64,000 bases of DNA from Phoronis australis. Its lineage: Eukaryota; Phoronida; Phoronidae. The position numbers were made by a program, and so were the translations under genes. The notes under the pieces are model-generated. The model ran no database searches, had not been told where the DNA came from, and was given only the letters and a program-made list of their open reading frames with translations. The stretch spans positions 6,322 through 70,321 of the forward strand of contig NMRA01000242.1 in the NCBI GenBank assembly GCA_002633005.1, in the 5' to 3' direction. Shown one piece after another: positions 54,401-64,000 of the stretch (positions within the stretch are counted from its first letter, which is position 1; each line of letters opens with the position of its first letter).

Positions 54401-56317
54401 CCTACAACGGTTCGGCAGGCCAGTAAGGTTCGTAGCAAGAGTTTGGGGTCTGTTCGGAGATAATTTCGAAGTATTTTCCGTGAGATACAGACAGGAGAAC
54501 CTAGATCTGTGTTGTTTAGACTTGTGATTTTTTGAGTTCTAAACACAAAACGCTTGTTAGCCTGGCCAGTGGCTCAGAGCCCGATCAGGCCCATCGCGGC
54601 CGGCCGCCGGGATTGACTTGTTATTCCCGCCAGTGGCTCGGAAACTGATCAGACATCACGAACATAAACCAGCCGAAGTTCAGTGGAAACTAAACTTTCA
54701 GTCAAGAAAATACTATCCTGGTGAGCCAAAGTAATGTGCACCTGATTATGTTGGTGAATTAGCCACAAAACTGCTAATCTACTTACTCGTCGGAGGCCGC
54801 GAAGTCAGGTTCCGCTTTGGTCACGGCACCGTCAGGGCAGAAGTTGTACATTGACAATCATTATTTGAGTAATGTAAATGTAAATAAAGATTCCCCTAAC
54901 ACCTGGCCGTGGGATGGAAATTGAGTTGTTTCACAAGAGTTTCTGCCAGCAAACACTAAATTAGCATGAGGTCACACGGCCTAGGTGTCCCGTCAGTTAG
55001 CTTTATTGCACCTAAAGCCGGCCGGGTAACGCAGTGATTTTTTTCAGTGCTGGCTTCTCAAATCATTTGCACTCACGAACACTCCAAAGGCATTACAAAT
55101 TGCATTTAATGAGACGGACTTTGTTTCAGTTTTATGTAAGTATTGGTTAGGGTGAGAATAGTTCATTTTGAAACAGAACGCTAAGTAATAAACACCAACG
55201 ATGGCAACTCGCAATCCCGACGTAGGACGAGCTAGAGCTCATCAGTCCCGACTTCGCAGGTGGATCGTTAAGTTTTACAGGCTATCAATGCGAACAGGAA
55301 TACAGTGATGAAGAAATACTAGAGAGGCGCCGTGAACAAGCTCAGACAACGGAACGTATGGAGTTATTTGGTAAGCCGGCATTCATCAGGCACTGTCGAT
55401 ACGTGTGCAGGCCACAGACACGGAGATGTTTCACGGCCTCATACTTGCTATTTACAGCGTACATTTCATTCTTCACTACCATGAGCCACTTCCTAAGCAT
55501 TTCGGACTCTCGAGGAAGTAAAAAAAAAACGATATACCTGCTTTCCTCGCAGCTGCTTAGTTCGGACAAGCGGGAACGATGCACCGCAACATAGCGGCAT
55601 TCACTCTGCATATGAACCACTGACGTCGCTAGCGTCGTTTCTCTCCTTCCTCACAGGTTAATGCGACACCTCTTGGCATGGTAAGGTCGACCGTATGCGA
55701 GGCGATGTGGATATAGACCGATTAAGACGGCAAAAAAGACTAATTAAATTGGGTGGCATTCTCCTTTAATACTGCTAAATGAAAATAATTTCATATGCTT
55801 TGCTTTCTTGCTTTGTAAGGTTTGCTAGTACAATGGAATTGAACACCTCATAGACCTACATGTACACAGACAATTGTTAAGTCATACTTTGTAATGACTT
55901 TTTGCAATAGCACTGACTTACTGGTTACTTTGCGAATATTTAACAATTACGGTGGCCATTTGCTATTAGTTGTTCTTTGTTTTATTACTAGGTAATTGCA
56001 CGCTAGTCAAACATATCATGGAAGGTAGTACTGGCTTTGTAATGACATTGTGTGGCTTCATTCATGCCTGTACTATCATGCTGTTTCAAAGGCTGTGTGT
56101 TGATTTTCTCAACAGATTCACACATTCTGTCACACTGGTTTTATTTCAGGCTCAAAAAGCAGAAAATGTAGAGAAGTTATCTCACTACAAGAACTTGACT
56201 GACTTGAACGTTTCCTTGACTGACTACCTGGTGGCAGCACAAGCAAGGCCAGAGAAGGTGATTCAGATAGTCACGGGAGATAAGTCAGAGCCAAACATTC
56301 ACCTTCACCAGAATTAG
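42392..56317 (+). CDS. vault/SPFH-like protein with C-terminal coiled coil, 11 exons, 406 aa
   Basis: Spliced CDS: 42392-42436, 46138-46191, 47227-47333, 48317-48490, 48784-48895, 49237-49317, 50407-50444, 51328-51556, 52027-52148, 53552-53642, 56150-56317. The sum is 1221 nt, or 406 residues plus stop, with all introns GT-AG and phases consistent. The ATG lies in a good context (ATCACCATGC). Residues 1-160 contain repeat-like motifs (GEKAIVYDREGR, VEEGPQR, ANEVLVVYRR, RHGPTMFIP, FVWHG) resembling the GP-centred repeats of major vault protein. Residues 165-280 resemble an SPFH/band-7 or vault-shoulder fold (IRVKLMIFYELENIE, DPIADFINCLGADVMGF, then GFIVTKVVFRGYYASEQLQ). Residues 275-370 are a highly charged coiled coil. 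No transmembrane segment or signal is seen. It is much shorter than major vault protein (about 870-890 aa, from memory), so I call it a vault/SPFH relative of unknown function, possibly a membrane scaffold or particle-forming protein. The family assignment is inference; the gene structure is well supported. Confidence 0.82.
42528..43819. mobile_element. 1.29-kb foldback element with roughly 550-bp arms in intron 1
   Basis: The left arm starts GGCAACACGTAG (after TA) and the right arm ends CTACGTGTTGCC (before TA). The arms run about 42530-43100 and 43235-43817 and stay complementary throughout, for example TCACGTGAGTTAGG and CCTAACTCACGTGA, GTGTCCCTTGGACTTT and AAAGTCCAAGGGACAC. The short unpaired centre is about 43100-43235. 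A TA target duplication is possible. Confidence 0.78.
43894..43957. repeat. two adjacent perfect inverted repeats
   Basis: ACTGTATTAGATATT - AA - AATATCTAATACAGT (43894-43925), directly followed, sharing GT, by GTTTTGGGTGTGACTT - AA - AAGTCACACCCAAAAC (43924-43957). Confidence 0.9.
46138..46191 (+). CDS. vault/SPFH-like gene, exon 2 (residues 16-33)
   Basis: Acceptor TTTTGCCAG, donor GTAAGT, phase 0. Encodes AIVYDREGRARVEEGPQR, the first vault-like repeat unit (a basic/acidic turn followed by EGPxR). Confidence 0.8.
46300..46690. repeat. AT-rich (CAATA)n-type low-complexity tract
   Basis: Repeated AATACAATACAATACTATAG and CAACATAATACAATAC units in intron 2 of the vault/SPFH-like gene. Confidence 0.75.
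47227..47333 (+). CDS. vault/SPFH-like gene, exon 3 (residues 34-68 plus split Gly69)
   Basis: Acceptor TTTGTAG, donor GTAAGT, phase 2. Encodes IFLWQEKFVCLKRYTANQ, then QYLAIRYRDGRSKHMPG. This is beta-rich, in line with the repeat pattern. Confidence 0.82.
48317..48490 (+). CDS. vault/SPFH-like gene, exon 4 (residues 70-126 plus split Trp127)
   Basis: Acceptor GTTTGTAG, donor GTAGGT, phase 2. Encodes PCAMHQVPTQHHSIDVKNAI, then LDANEVLVVYRRNPEDD and YIRHGPTMFIPQANEW. The xGPTxFxP unit is the clearest vault-like motif. Confidence 0.84.
48784..48895 (+). CDS. vault/SPFH-like gene, exon 5 (residues 128-164)
   Basis: The acceptor is GAAG after a CT-rich tract. Donor GTAAGT, phase 0. Encodes LHEFVWHGTDVNNKTRKVPG and FEKLRVIPDQFYYN. 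Confidence 0.82.
49237..49317 (+). CDS. vault/SPFH-like gene, exon 6 (residues 165-191)
   Basis: Acceptor TTCTATAG, donor GTGAGA, phase 0. Encodes VNTRTKDDTPIRVKLMIFYE and LENIELM, the two-strand T-x-D-x-x-x-I/V-x-V pattern typical of the start of SPFH-like domains. Confidence 0.82.
49766..49990 (+). mobile_element. tRNA-derived SINE in intron 6 of the vault/SPFH-like gene
   Basis: A tRNA-like head (GTGTGAACTAGTAGGATAAG) with B box GAGTTCAAGTCTCACT, followed by an unrelated 3' body ending near GACAGCCTGCAAATATTG. No intact cloverleaf. Confidence 0.55.
50407..50444 (+). CDS. vault/SPFH-like gene, micro-exon 7 (residues 192-203 plus split Asn204)
   Basis: A 38-nt exon with acceptor TGTTACAG and donor GTAAGT, phase 2. 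Encodes LDATEDPIADFI, and the split codon gives Asn204. DPIADFI continues directly into NCLGADVMGF of exon 8. Confidence 0.78.
51328..51556 (+). CDS. vault/SPFH-like gene, exon 8 (residues 205-280)
   Basis: Acceptor TGATTCAG, donor GTAAGG, phase 0. The largest exon. It encodes CLGADVMGFTSNCTYLEFME, a helical stretch LRHFPQLCERCKKIG, the strand FIVTKVVFRGYY, and the start of the C-terminal helix (SEQLQSLHDKSIEKRTKLKI). The order matches the second half of SPFH/vault-shoulder folds. Confidence 0.84.
51608..51740. repeat. 22-bp minisatellite in intron 8 (TATCTAGTGGTTTATTTTGAAT)
   Basis: Six near-perfect 22-bp units, 52 bp after exon 8 of the vault/SPFH-like gene. Confidence 0.9.
51845..51990. 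repeat. 37-bp minisatellite in intron 8 (GTTGGAGATGTGTGTTCTGT)
   Basis: Four units ending about 35 bp before exon 9 of the vault/SPFH-like gene. Confidence 0.85.
52027..52148 (+). CDS. vault/SPFH-like gene, exon 9 (residues 281-320 plus split Lys321)
   Basis: Acceptor TTTGCAG, donor GTATGT, phase 2. Encodes charged coiled coil (FESEEQNQVMIDMNLKSEAE and EEKMELDKIRHRHEIE). Confidence 0.82.
53552..53642 (+). CDS. vault/SPFH-like gene, exon 10 (residues 322-351)
   Basis: Acceptor TCTTTAACAG, donor GTAAGT, phase 0. Encodes SQLEHKLQMERKTAEEKIKK and SKKDFLDELN, continuing the coiled coil. Confidence 0.82.
53815..53990. repeat. roughly 54-bp tandem repeat in intron 10
   Basis: Three units of TATTGACTAGTTAATGACTT, then TTTACAAxxTGxTCACCAAA. 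Confidence 0.8.
54070..55767. mobile_element. 1.7-kb TIR element with THAP-like fragment in intron 10
   Basis: Ends TAAAGGAGCATGCCACCCA and GGGTGGCATTCTCCTTTA (one mismatch), flanked by CCACTGCT on the left and ATACTGCT on the right, an imperfect 8-bp duplication. On the minus strand 55620-55342 a frame reads FFLLPRESEMLRKWLMVVKN, then VKHLRVCGLHTYRQC, resembling the F-x-x-P...W...VC-x2-H layout of a THAP domain with degenerate early cysteines. That would fit a P-type transposon. Confidence 0.6.
56150..56317 (+). CDS. vault/SPFH-like gene, terminal exon 11 (residues 352-406, stop)
   Basis: Acceptor TTATTTCAG. Encodes AQKAENVEKLSHYKNLTDLN, then VSLTDYLVAAQARPEKVIQI and a hydrophilic tail ending at TAG. 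A canonical AATAAA lies at 57567-57572. Other signals may be used. Confidence 0.82.
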   Translation, partial: AQKAENVEKLSHYKNLTDLNVSLTDYLVAAQARPEKVIQIVTGDKSEPNIHLHQN

Positions 56318-56769
56318 TGTCTCATGCGTTTCTGTGATATTTGAATTTTGTCTAAATTCTAAAAATGTGTGAATCTTGAAGGTGATGAATGTGATTAATA
56401 TGCAGTTTATGCCTGAAGATTTTATTGCTTTTTACATTCTAACAGTATTTATTTTGAGGCCTTGAGTATTTTATACACTGTTAAATGATGATTGTTTATG
56501 AATACATTGAGAGTCCGGTGCGACACACTTGTCTATTTCATTGTTATATGATTGACAGATTTTTGAAAATTTCTAAAATGAAAATGTTGCAAGCTTTTAC
56601 TGCAGCAGTATGTGCATATTGTGTGTTCCTAATCATTTAGCACTACGAAAGTTACGGTAGTAAAATAATTTTAATGTTGGAATAACTGTAGGAGGCTCTG
56701 GAATTATTTTCAAAAATAGTTTAATTTTTATGCAATTTTACTTTGACATGGACTTACCAATGTTTTAAT

Positions 56770-57330
56770 TTTCATGCTCCCACATATGCATATGTGATCG
56801 CACATTACCATCATCTCTGTCTGGGCATCCAGGCGTCCACTGCTGTATCTCCAAAGCCCATGAAGGATCTTCATGAAGGTTAGCCTTTCCAGGCTGGGCT
56901 ATTCAAAACCCTTAGGGGTAATGAAACAATTATCTCCTCAGCCAGGACTGTAAAGCCTTTGTCAAGCTGTGTTTACTTACACAGGCCAACTATGACAGTT
57001 TCATGATTACGTGCAGGGTTCACAAAGAACTGCAGTCACTGACCTTGCACTTCAATTTAAAAATGCCTAGTGTGTGTAAAGGACACCCATGATATACAAT
57101 CATTTGCAGAGTTCTAGGCGTTTACCCGGACTAGTTACCCCTTTCAATCCCAAAATAGGCAGATGACAACTTCTGTTAGTCAGATCCAGTTACCGCTGTG
57201 CCTGTCGTTGGAGTTCCGTGGTGGATTTTCACGAAATAACCAAATATGTGTTTATTAGGAGATGAAGACATCTCCCCGTTTTAAATTGGGTTCAGTGTGT
57301 TGTGCACCACCCAGTGCCCATTGTTATGAT
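56770..57330 (-). repeat. dispersed repeat family, truncated copy with unrelated insert
   Basis: 56775-56890 has ATATGCATATGTGATCGCAC, then TGTATCTCCAAAGCCCATGA. Related sequence resumes near 57185-57320 (GCTGTGCCTGTCGTTGG, TGTGCACCACCCAGTGCCCA). The middle is unrelated. Confidence 0.5.
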
Positions 57331-58074
57331 GCTCATAAACACCTCTTTGTGGTGCAGTCATGGGCGTATTTAATTAAGCATTGGGCTATAGTATTTATAA
57401 ATGATACTTTTATACCATGTGTTCCTACATTATTAGGATATCTGCTTTCCTTACATTGTGTGAATGTTTTTATGTTATCTGTATAAATACTTCATGAGTG
57501 TGCAAGTAAGGTATTCATTTTGTTATATTTCACTGTATTGTATCAAATTTCACTTATTTGTTGTGGAATAAAATGCTGAATATCATTGGCAAGGGCTATG
57601 CTGCAGGGTTACAAGTATTTTCTTTTTATGCATCATATTAAAAACATACAACCAAGATGGGTTGTGGATTTTGCTGTCCATTCATTGACCTTTCAAAAGC
57701 TTTCAGTTAAGTACCTAATAGTTTATTTCTGCATAGAACTATGCAATTTAATTTGATGGAGATGTGTTTTTTATTTCATTGCAAAAACATGTAATGTATG
57801 TACATGATGTAAGGGTGTAATGCTTATAATGATATAATTAACGAAGCAATGATGAAACACTGACAACAAAGTTACAGGCAAATCTTATCTGTTAGATATT
57901 TTGACAACATTTGTGAATTCATAACAGTTATGATCCTTTGAAAAATGAATTACAACAAATTTGGCAGTTTTTGTCTAAAATTGGTTTGATTTTGCGGTAA
58001 TTGTTTAGACCTACAAAATTTGTTGTTTACAGCAAGTATCACTGTTGGGATATATTTTTTATGAATAGTTTTAT

Positions 58075-58890
58075 CAATTTTATGCGCCCTCGGTCCATCT
58101 GGCATCCACTGCTCTATCTGCAAAACCCTTTGACGTATGTTCATGAAATTTTGCACATGTGTTCCTGTAGTAGATAGGACGGCATGAGCGAACTTTCGGA
58201 CGGGTCCGACAATCGGTGTGCCTCCTAGTGGCAATTTTAGTTTTTTACATTTACCTTTGTATCTTCAAAGGTCCTTAACGGATTTTCATAATATTTGGAA
58301 TATAGGCATCTATTAGTGAGATGACGCTATCCTCCCATTTTTGGATGGAATCTAGGTATTTTGCACCACCTAATGGCCATTTTTGCTGTTTTTGAGTCCA
58401 CCCTCTATTAACCACACCATTTTAAGGATGATTTTGAAAATTGGCATACATGTTCTCAGTGTGAAGAGGACGTTTGACCATGACAACTTTGACTACTGTG
58501 GCGTCTCCTACTGGTAATTTTGTTTTGCGTCCATAGCTGTATCTCCTAAATCCACTGCAGAATCGTTATTAAATTTAGTAAGTGTTTTATATGAAGCTAA
58601 CAACAGACGACGACTTTTAGGCGGATCCAACGAACGCTGTGCCCCCTAGTGGCCGTTTGATTTTTTTCCGTTTTCTTTTGTTTCCCTGAAGTTCTTTGAC
58701 AGATTTTTATGAAATTTGGTATGTAGCTTTCTGTTAAAGAAGGGATGGCATTTTCCTGTTTTCGGATAGATTGGACGCTTTTGCGCTATCCAGTGGCCAT
58801 TTTTATGATACAAATAAACAACCCTAGGAGCACCCGGTTTGCAGTGCATTCGTGGGCGCATTTCAACGCTCTGCGTTGCTCTCGTTTAAT
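58075..58890 (-). repeat. dispersed repeat family, second full copy, opposite orientation
   Basis: The same modules in reverse complement (CCTAGTGGCAATTTTAG, CACCACCTAATGGCCA). It ends with GTGGGCGCATTTCAACGCTC, then TGCGTTGCTCTCGTTTA, the complement of the start of the 31945 copy. Confidence 0.75.
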
Positions 58891-61800
58891 ATGTAATAGT
58901 AGAATTTTGTAATTGCCTCCACTTCCCCTAAGAATTTGTTTAATTAAGAACATTCTTGCCAGTTAGAAAATTATATTAATTATGTATACATTAAAATATT
59001 TTACCAGAAGCGTCTGGAAATACGGTAGGTGGTATAGTGGGTATATCTACTTTATCATTAAAAATGATTAAACCAATTTGATAAATTATTTCATAATGAC
59101 TTTACACCCTTGCAATCCCATAAAATATATAGGTTAGTCTCACACGGGGTCGAATTGTAACTAATGTCATCAGCAAAGGCAGATTTTAGACTTGTTTGAG
59201 ACTTGCTTGCATGTAAAAAAACTTCTAGTGGCTGTCATGTTAGTTGATATGTTTGTTCTGGTATTGTGTTTGTATTTTATTCTTATTAGTATTGGGTCAT
59301 ACATATTTTAATGATGTCTCATTTTGATAATAACATACACTGCATTGGACATTCACAAGGATATTCCTGTTCTGTGGAAATATTACTTGAAGTTTTCGGA
59401 TTAAGATTATTTCCCTTTTTGAGGGACTCTTTTAATTAAGTGGTCACCTTCTGGTAGTGTCTACAGTGTATTTAAGAAGTGTGCCAAAGTCAGCCGCCTG
59501 TATTTGATTTGAGAGATGATGCATGGGACTGGCTGGTGAATAACTGCCACAGCCACTGTAGCCTCAAAGAAAGGTCATCAAAAGAAAGGGGTGGTGCAGC
59601 ATTTTTGGAATTTCTGTGTGTTTTGAAAGGTGGCTCTAATAATATCACTATGTCAGCTGATACTGAGGTGGGTTTTGGAAAGTGCAAAGTTAGTTCTTCC
59701 TAACTTTTTTGCACACTGTAACAATTATGAGCCAGCTAGACATTGTTAATTAACTGGGGATACATCAGTCACACCAGTCTGGTCAAATATATATACTGAG
59801 ACGTTATGTTTTTGTATGTGCGGCCTCAGCCCTAGGTCCATAGGAACAGGCAGTCTCCGAATATAGTTTTGTCCAAAGGTTTTATCATTTTTGTATGAGA
59901 CTGTGTTTAGTGTCTCTGGTCATTGTTTTTGTGGTGTTGGGGCTACCAATGGACAGTTTGCTGGTGTGAATTACTTCATTTACCGTGTTATACATTATCC
60001 AAATTGCAATAGGTATGTCTACTACTTAACAATGTGCATGACTCTAAGAATTTACTACTTTGCTTAAGATAAAACTCGTTTTCTTAATATATTTTAACAC
60101 ATGACATTGGTCTTTGAGCTGTTTATTTAGGGACCAGGGCAAAGCTATAAATTACAGGCCTGCAAACGCTCCAGTTATGTTTAATAGAGCGTTAACAAAG
60201 AATCTACCAAGCAAAGTTTTTTTCAAACCCAGCATGCTGCCATTCTGTGGAAACATAATTTTGTTGGAATTTGAATTCACACTCTTATTAAACAGATATC
60301 AGTTTTTTATTTTTGATACAAAATTGATATATTGCAAAATCCAGTCCATACCCTTGTATTTCTTCTGCCTTTTGCTAAATGTAGTTGCAATTTCATCAAA
60401 GTGGCGATGTCGTCGGATGACAAGTTACTTACCATAGCCGATGTTTCTTTTTCTTGGTGGAAACAAATTAATTTTACATTAAGTGGAAGAGGATAACATT
60501 CATTGGCCTTTAAATAAGATATTCGTTATTTTGGTGAATTTCCCATTCATCTCATAGTTGAGATAACGGGTTCGTAGCCTGAGCTGCCGCGTCATTCATT
60601 GAATAACAAACAATTGTCCAAAAAGACGCATCTGAAAGAGCATACATAACACAAGGTGGTCTGGAGCGCTGTGTGAGGACTCGGTGTGAATCGATAACTT
60701 TCTGCGCGTTGTCAGAAATGTGCTTTAATCAATGGGCACTAGTTTTGCTTAAACAACGCGCTGCATTAGTTCTTAACCGGTCATCGTTCTGCTCTTATTC
60801 AACGCGCACTTTTACTTAATCAACGCGTAGTTTTGCTGCAACGCGCGTAATTAAGAGCAATTCCATATAAAAACCAGATGGTGGGCTATATATGCAAAAT
60901 CACCAATTTTTTTGAAACTTAGCACATCAGCTGGCCTTGTCAAAAGAAACCTGAGCCTGAATTTTTAAGAGTTTTCGAGTTTTTTTAACCCTTTTTACGA
61001 CCACTTTGTACTTTTTCTGAAAAATAGCAAATAATAGTGCTTGGAAGTAGGTGACATTTTGTCAGCAACAGCACATCATCGCTTTACGCTACTGAAGAAA
61101 AAACTATATAGCAGAAAGGAGAAAGAATAACATACAAGAAAAACTAGTTCGGCTGGATTTATTGATTNCCGCCGTGACAAGCCATGTTGTAGAGGATGGT
61201 GTTTGCAGAGGGTGGTGTCTGTAGATGATGATGTCTGTGGAGGATGGTGTCTGTAGAGGGTGGTGTTTGTAGAGGATAGTGTCTAGTAATAGCGAACTCC
61301 GTTCTTTTCACGCCCAGAAATTACTTCTAATTTGACAAAGGTTGTTTGTTCTCTCTAGGGCAGTTACTTTGAAGAGCCGTAATTTTTGGCGTTTAAACCT
61401 CTTAATTTCTCTAATATTATTCTTTGAATAAGTGAATTGATTAATCTAATTAGGAAATAAATATAAAGCCAAATACGTATGCATGCCTATTTGAAAATTT
61501 TAGGGGAAATTTCGTCATCCATTTGGATGGTGGCACCATTAGTGCAAAAAGCAGTTCATGGCTCCCGTAATTTTTATACATTAATTTAAACTTACAATAA
61601 TATACGCATATAGCAGATAGGGGCTAGATGAAACATTTTTAATTTTAGAATAAATTCGTCAAAATATAAGGGTTATATATATGATGTTAGCTTCGGGATA
61701 ATTCAATCTTTCCTTTTCATGGTGAACATAGGCGCCAACTTTCAATGAAATGTGGCACATAAATTCAACTGTGGCTTAAAAGCTATCGAGTACCACCTCA

Positions 61801-62134
61801 AGGAGTATTCGAGTTAGTCATTCTAAGACCTTACCTCCGGAACTCATACTCGTCTCAGACGCGGACTCGAAACTCTCAAGCGCGCCGCATGATTAGCACA
61901 CAATTTTGTAATTTGCACGAAGCGTAACATGCAATTCCTCAATTTTTAAGTTGAATTTCAAGTGAGAAGCGTAGAACAAGAGCTCAGGTAATGATCCCCA
62001 TATTTATGAACTCAAAAATTGAGATGTTTCTGCTGGAATGGGTTACACTGTATTGGCATAGTCCAAGTTGTTAACTACCCAAGATGTCTTACGTGTAGCC
62101 ATGTCAAGCGTATATAAACTATTCGTCTTTGTAG
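58891..62134. other. intergenic, or 5' part of the third gene not resolved
   Basis: Searched for an exon ending with two codon bases to join 62135. None was convincing. An ATG in fair context at 60407 (MSSDDKLLTIADVSFSWWK) has no matching donor. An N at 61168 marks a join. Confidence 0.5.
61180..61290. repeat. roughly 21-bp minisatellite (GTAGAGGATGGTGTCT)
   Basis: Five to six imperfect units just after an N at 61168. Confidence 0.75.
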
Positions 62135-63009
62135 GGTAGCAACAACCTTGCACAAGTGGTCTGTTAACCAGGGCGCTTTCTTCAACACAATAAACAAAGC
62201 CGTGGACGACTACCTGGAAGATCTGAAAAAGTCTTCTTTAGCTACGAAGAAGTTATGTGCGTGATCAGTGTTATATATGTCTGTTCAGTGTACATTTCTC
62301 ATTCTTCGCGCTCATTATTTGAAGTGGCGTGGTTTTCGCCTGTGGAGTGTTCATTTACCTAACGGTAACCACTTTTCTGTAACGTTTGTGGCGAACTCCT
62401 GTTTAGCTTCACAGCTTATAATCTTTTCATTTTAGTGAACGGAAGAGACGTCATGCATCCATTTAAAACATTCTTCGAGAACGATGCGCTATTACTGCGT
62501 GACAGAGTTGACTTGATGGAGCAAATTGCGTCGAAACGGTCCGAATCTCTTCTCAAGTACGTATGCTTCAAGTTACTGGTTTGTACATAAATTTGGTTTA
62601 CATTCGAAAAGCTACACAGAAAAGTCCCAAAATTTGATTTTGGGGACTCAATTCATCATTTATTTTCAACCGCTGTGTGAATGGGCATACAATTTGACCA
62701 GAGTCATAATTTGACCAGTCACAATTTGACCAGAGTTACAGACTTTGTTTATTCGAAGGCTGTTTGTTAAACGCCATTTTGCTAGTGTGCGATACTGAGG
62801 TCGCAAGTCTTGTAAAACTCAAGTGAGATCTCGTGCTTAACTATCTCACAAACTCCTCGGTTTTTCTAATTCGTCCAAGGTATGGCATATGACTTTCCTT
62901 TAGATTGAGCACAGAAATTTGCAACGCCGGCAATGCTTTGGTGAAGCATACCATGGCAGCCAAGAAGAGGTTGGACGTCAACATGGAAAACGTGTACCGG
63001 CAGGCAAAG
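62135..63009 (+). CDS. partial gene, three exons, helical protein of unknown family
   Basis: Exons 62135-62256, 62436-62556 and 62904-63009 join in frame (1+121, 2+119, 1+105 nt). The donors are GTGCGT, GTACGT and GTAGGG. The joined product is about 117 residues: VATTLHKWSVNQGAFFNTIN, KAVDDYLEDLKKSSLATKKL, NGRDVMHPFKTFFENDALLL, DRVDLMEQIASKRSESLLKL, and NAGNALVKHTMAAKKRLDVN, ending NVYRQAK. It is alpha-helical and charged, possibly a bundle or BAR-type region, but I do not recognise the family. The 5' exon, which must end with two bases of a codon, was not found. The last exon ends in a donor, so the gene continues past the window or within the final kilobase. Confidence 0.68.
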
Positions 63010-63485
63010 GTAGGGGACGGGGAAAAGGAGACGAGTGTTTGATTCCACTACATTCTTCATTCAGCAGCACAGTAGTTACGATTGACAATTTTTGTCGTCG
63101 AACCATGCTGAGACTGGTAGTAGATCGTAGCTAGAATTCCATTGAAAAGCATAAAGACATTCAATACTATTCCACCGGTATCAGCTGGTTCGTGCAGGTT
63201 TCAAGACCACCCCCGTGTCATGTTCAAGAGTCGTGTGCACGTGACTTAGCCTTGTTGCATGTAGTCAGAGACTTGACAACGGGATCAGATTGTAATAAGA
63301 ATTTAGTAACAATCCCATGGCAAACGACCCCGGATGAATTAAAAATCTTACCTTTACTTTCATATTACGACATCCATTGTAAATCAACTCAATCGTCAAA
63401 ATAGAGAACTTGCGATTCCGGGGTAATTAGACGTAATGTTCATCTTTTAAAAAGTTGCTGTGATCCCGCCTTTTACTATTAAAGA

Positions 63486-63538
63486 TACTCTCTCCGCCTC
63501 ATATTTTGTTATTAACAAAATATGAGGCGGAGAGAGTA
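63486..63538. repeat. perfect palindrome, 26-bp arms, 1-nt centre
   Basis: TACTCTCTCCGCCTCATATT, then TTGTTA, then T, then the exact complement. It lies about 480 bp after the last exon found of the third gene. Confidence 0.92.
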
Positions 63539-64000
63539 AACACTTGATAAAACAGATTTTGACGAAAGCTAGTTCAGTCGACACTTAAATCCAAATAATG
63601 CTCATTCAACACAACTGCAACTATTTTCAAACTTAATTCAATTTGATATGCAACTATTTTCAAACTTAATTCATTTTGATATGTATATTTTAGTTTTTAT
63701 GGTGCGCTACCTGAAACGACTGCCGTTATTGTTGAGTGACAGCAGACTCGTGCGTAATGGGTACATCATCATCTGCCGCCATATTTAATAAGGTTTCCAC
63801 GGAAACCCCGGCTTATTTAAAAAATAAGAAGTTCTCAGTAATTCAAAATAAGTTAAACACAAACAAGACTGAAAGTTACGAAATGTTTATAATGTAGTGA
63901 CATCTATCGACTGGCGAAATTTATTCTATGTTCCAAATAGGTGAAAGTAAAGGGAGAGGTGTCTTTAAGAATTAAGACTATATTTTGAGATAGGCAACGG

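Noticed and set aside
59479-59703. 74-codon frame MCQSQPPVFDLRDDAWDW...
   Set aside because: The mirrored antisense frame is of equal length. No recognised domain or exon signals.

Overview
This window is eukaryotic and most likely from an invertebrate animal. Genes are split into short exons with GT-AG introns, coding density is low, and most of the DNA is transposon remnants, inverted repeats and minisatellites. The repeat style (SGNH-hydrolase elements, foldback elements, tRNA-derived SINEs, many tacatgta words) suggests a marine invertebrate, perhaps a non-vertebrate deuterostome such as amphioxus, a hemichordate or an echinoderm. I cannot fix the species from sequence alone.

Three protein-coding genes can be built by joining exons by hand. 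(1) Minus strand, 35613 to 24430: a complete 8-exon, 321-residue protein without a signal peptide. Its C-terminal part reads as an interleukin-1/interleukin-18-family beta-trefoil cytokine, with the block FES-x4-GYFMAC. This is the most striking content of the window, because the IL-1 family is usually regarded as vertebrate. (2) Plus strand, 42392 to 56317: a complete 11-exon, 406-residue protein with vault/SPFH-like repeats followed by a charged coiled coil. (3) Plus strand, 62135 onward: three exons of a helical protein, incomplete at both ends.

Layout. 1-9.8 kb: no firm gene, two tandem repeats, a 1.45 kb element with terminal inverted repeats (TIRs), and an old copy of a dispersed repeat. 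9.9-16.5 kb: two arrays of about 90 bp hairpin units, each beside a minus-strand SGNH-hydrolase ORF (three ORF copies, one cut by a gap and one frameshifted). 16.5-24 kb: intergenic, with three copies of a short TIR element that makes 5-bp target duplications. 24.4-35.6 kb: the IL-1-like gene, whose introns hold a Penelope-like fragment, a palindromic element, two VNTRs and a fourth copy of the 5-bp-duplication element 15 bp from a splice donor. 36-38.1 kb: two inverted-repeat elements upstream of that gene. 39.4-39.9 kb: a broken hAT transposase running into a gap. 42.4-56.3 kb: the vault/SPFH-like gene, with a 1.3 kb foldback element in intron 1 and a 1.7 kb TIR element in intron 10. 56.7-64 kb: dispersed-repeat copies, then the third gene.

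The three genes show no operon or evident pathway link. All gene models are manual splices that keep frame across every junction. No transcript or database evidence was available.
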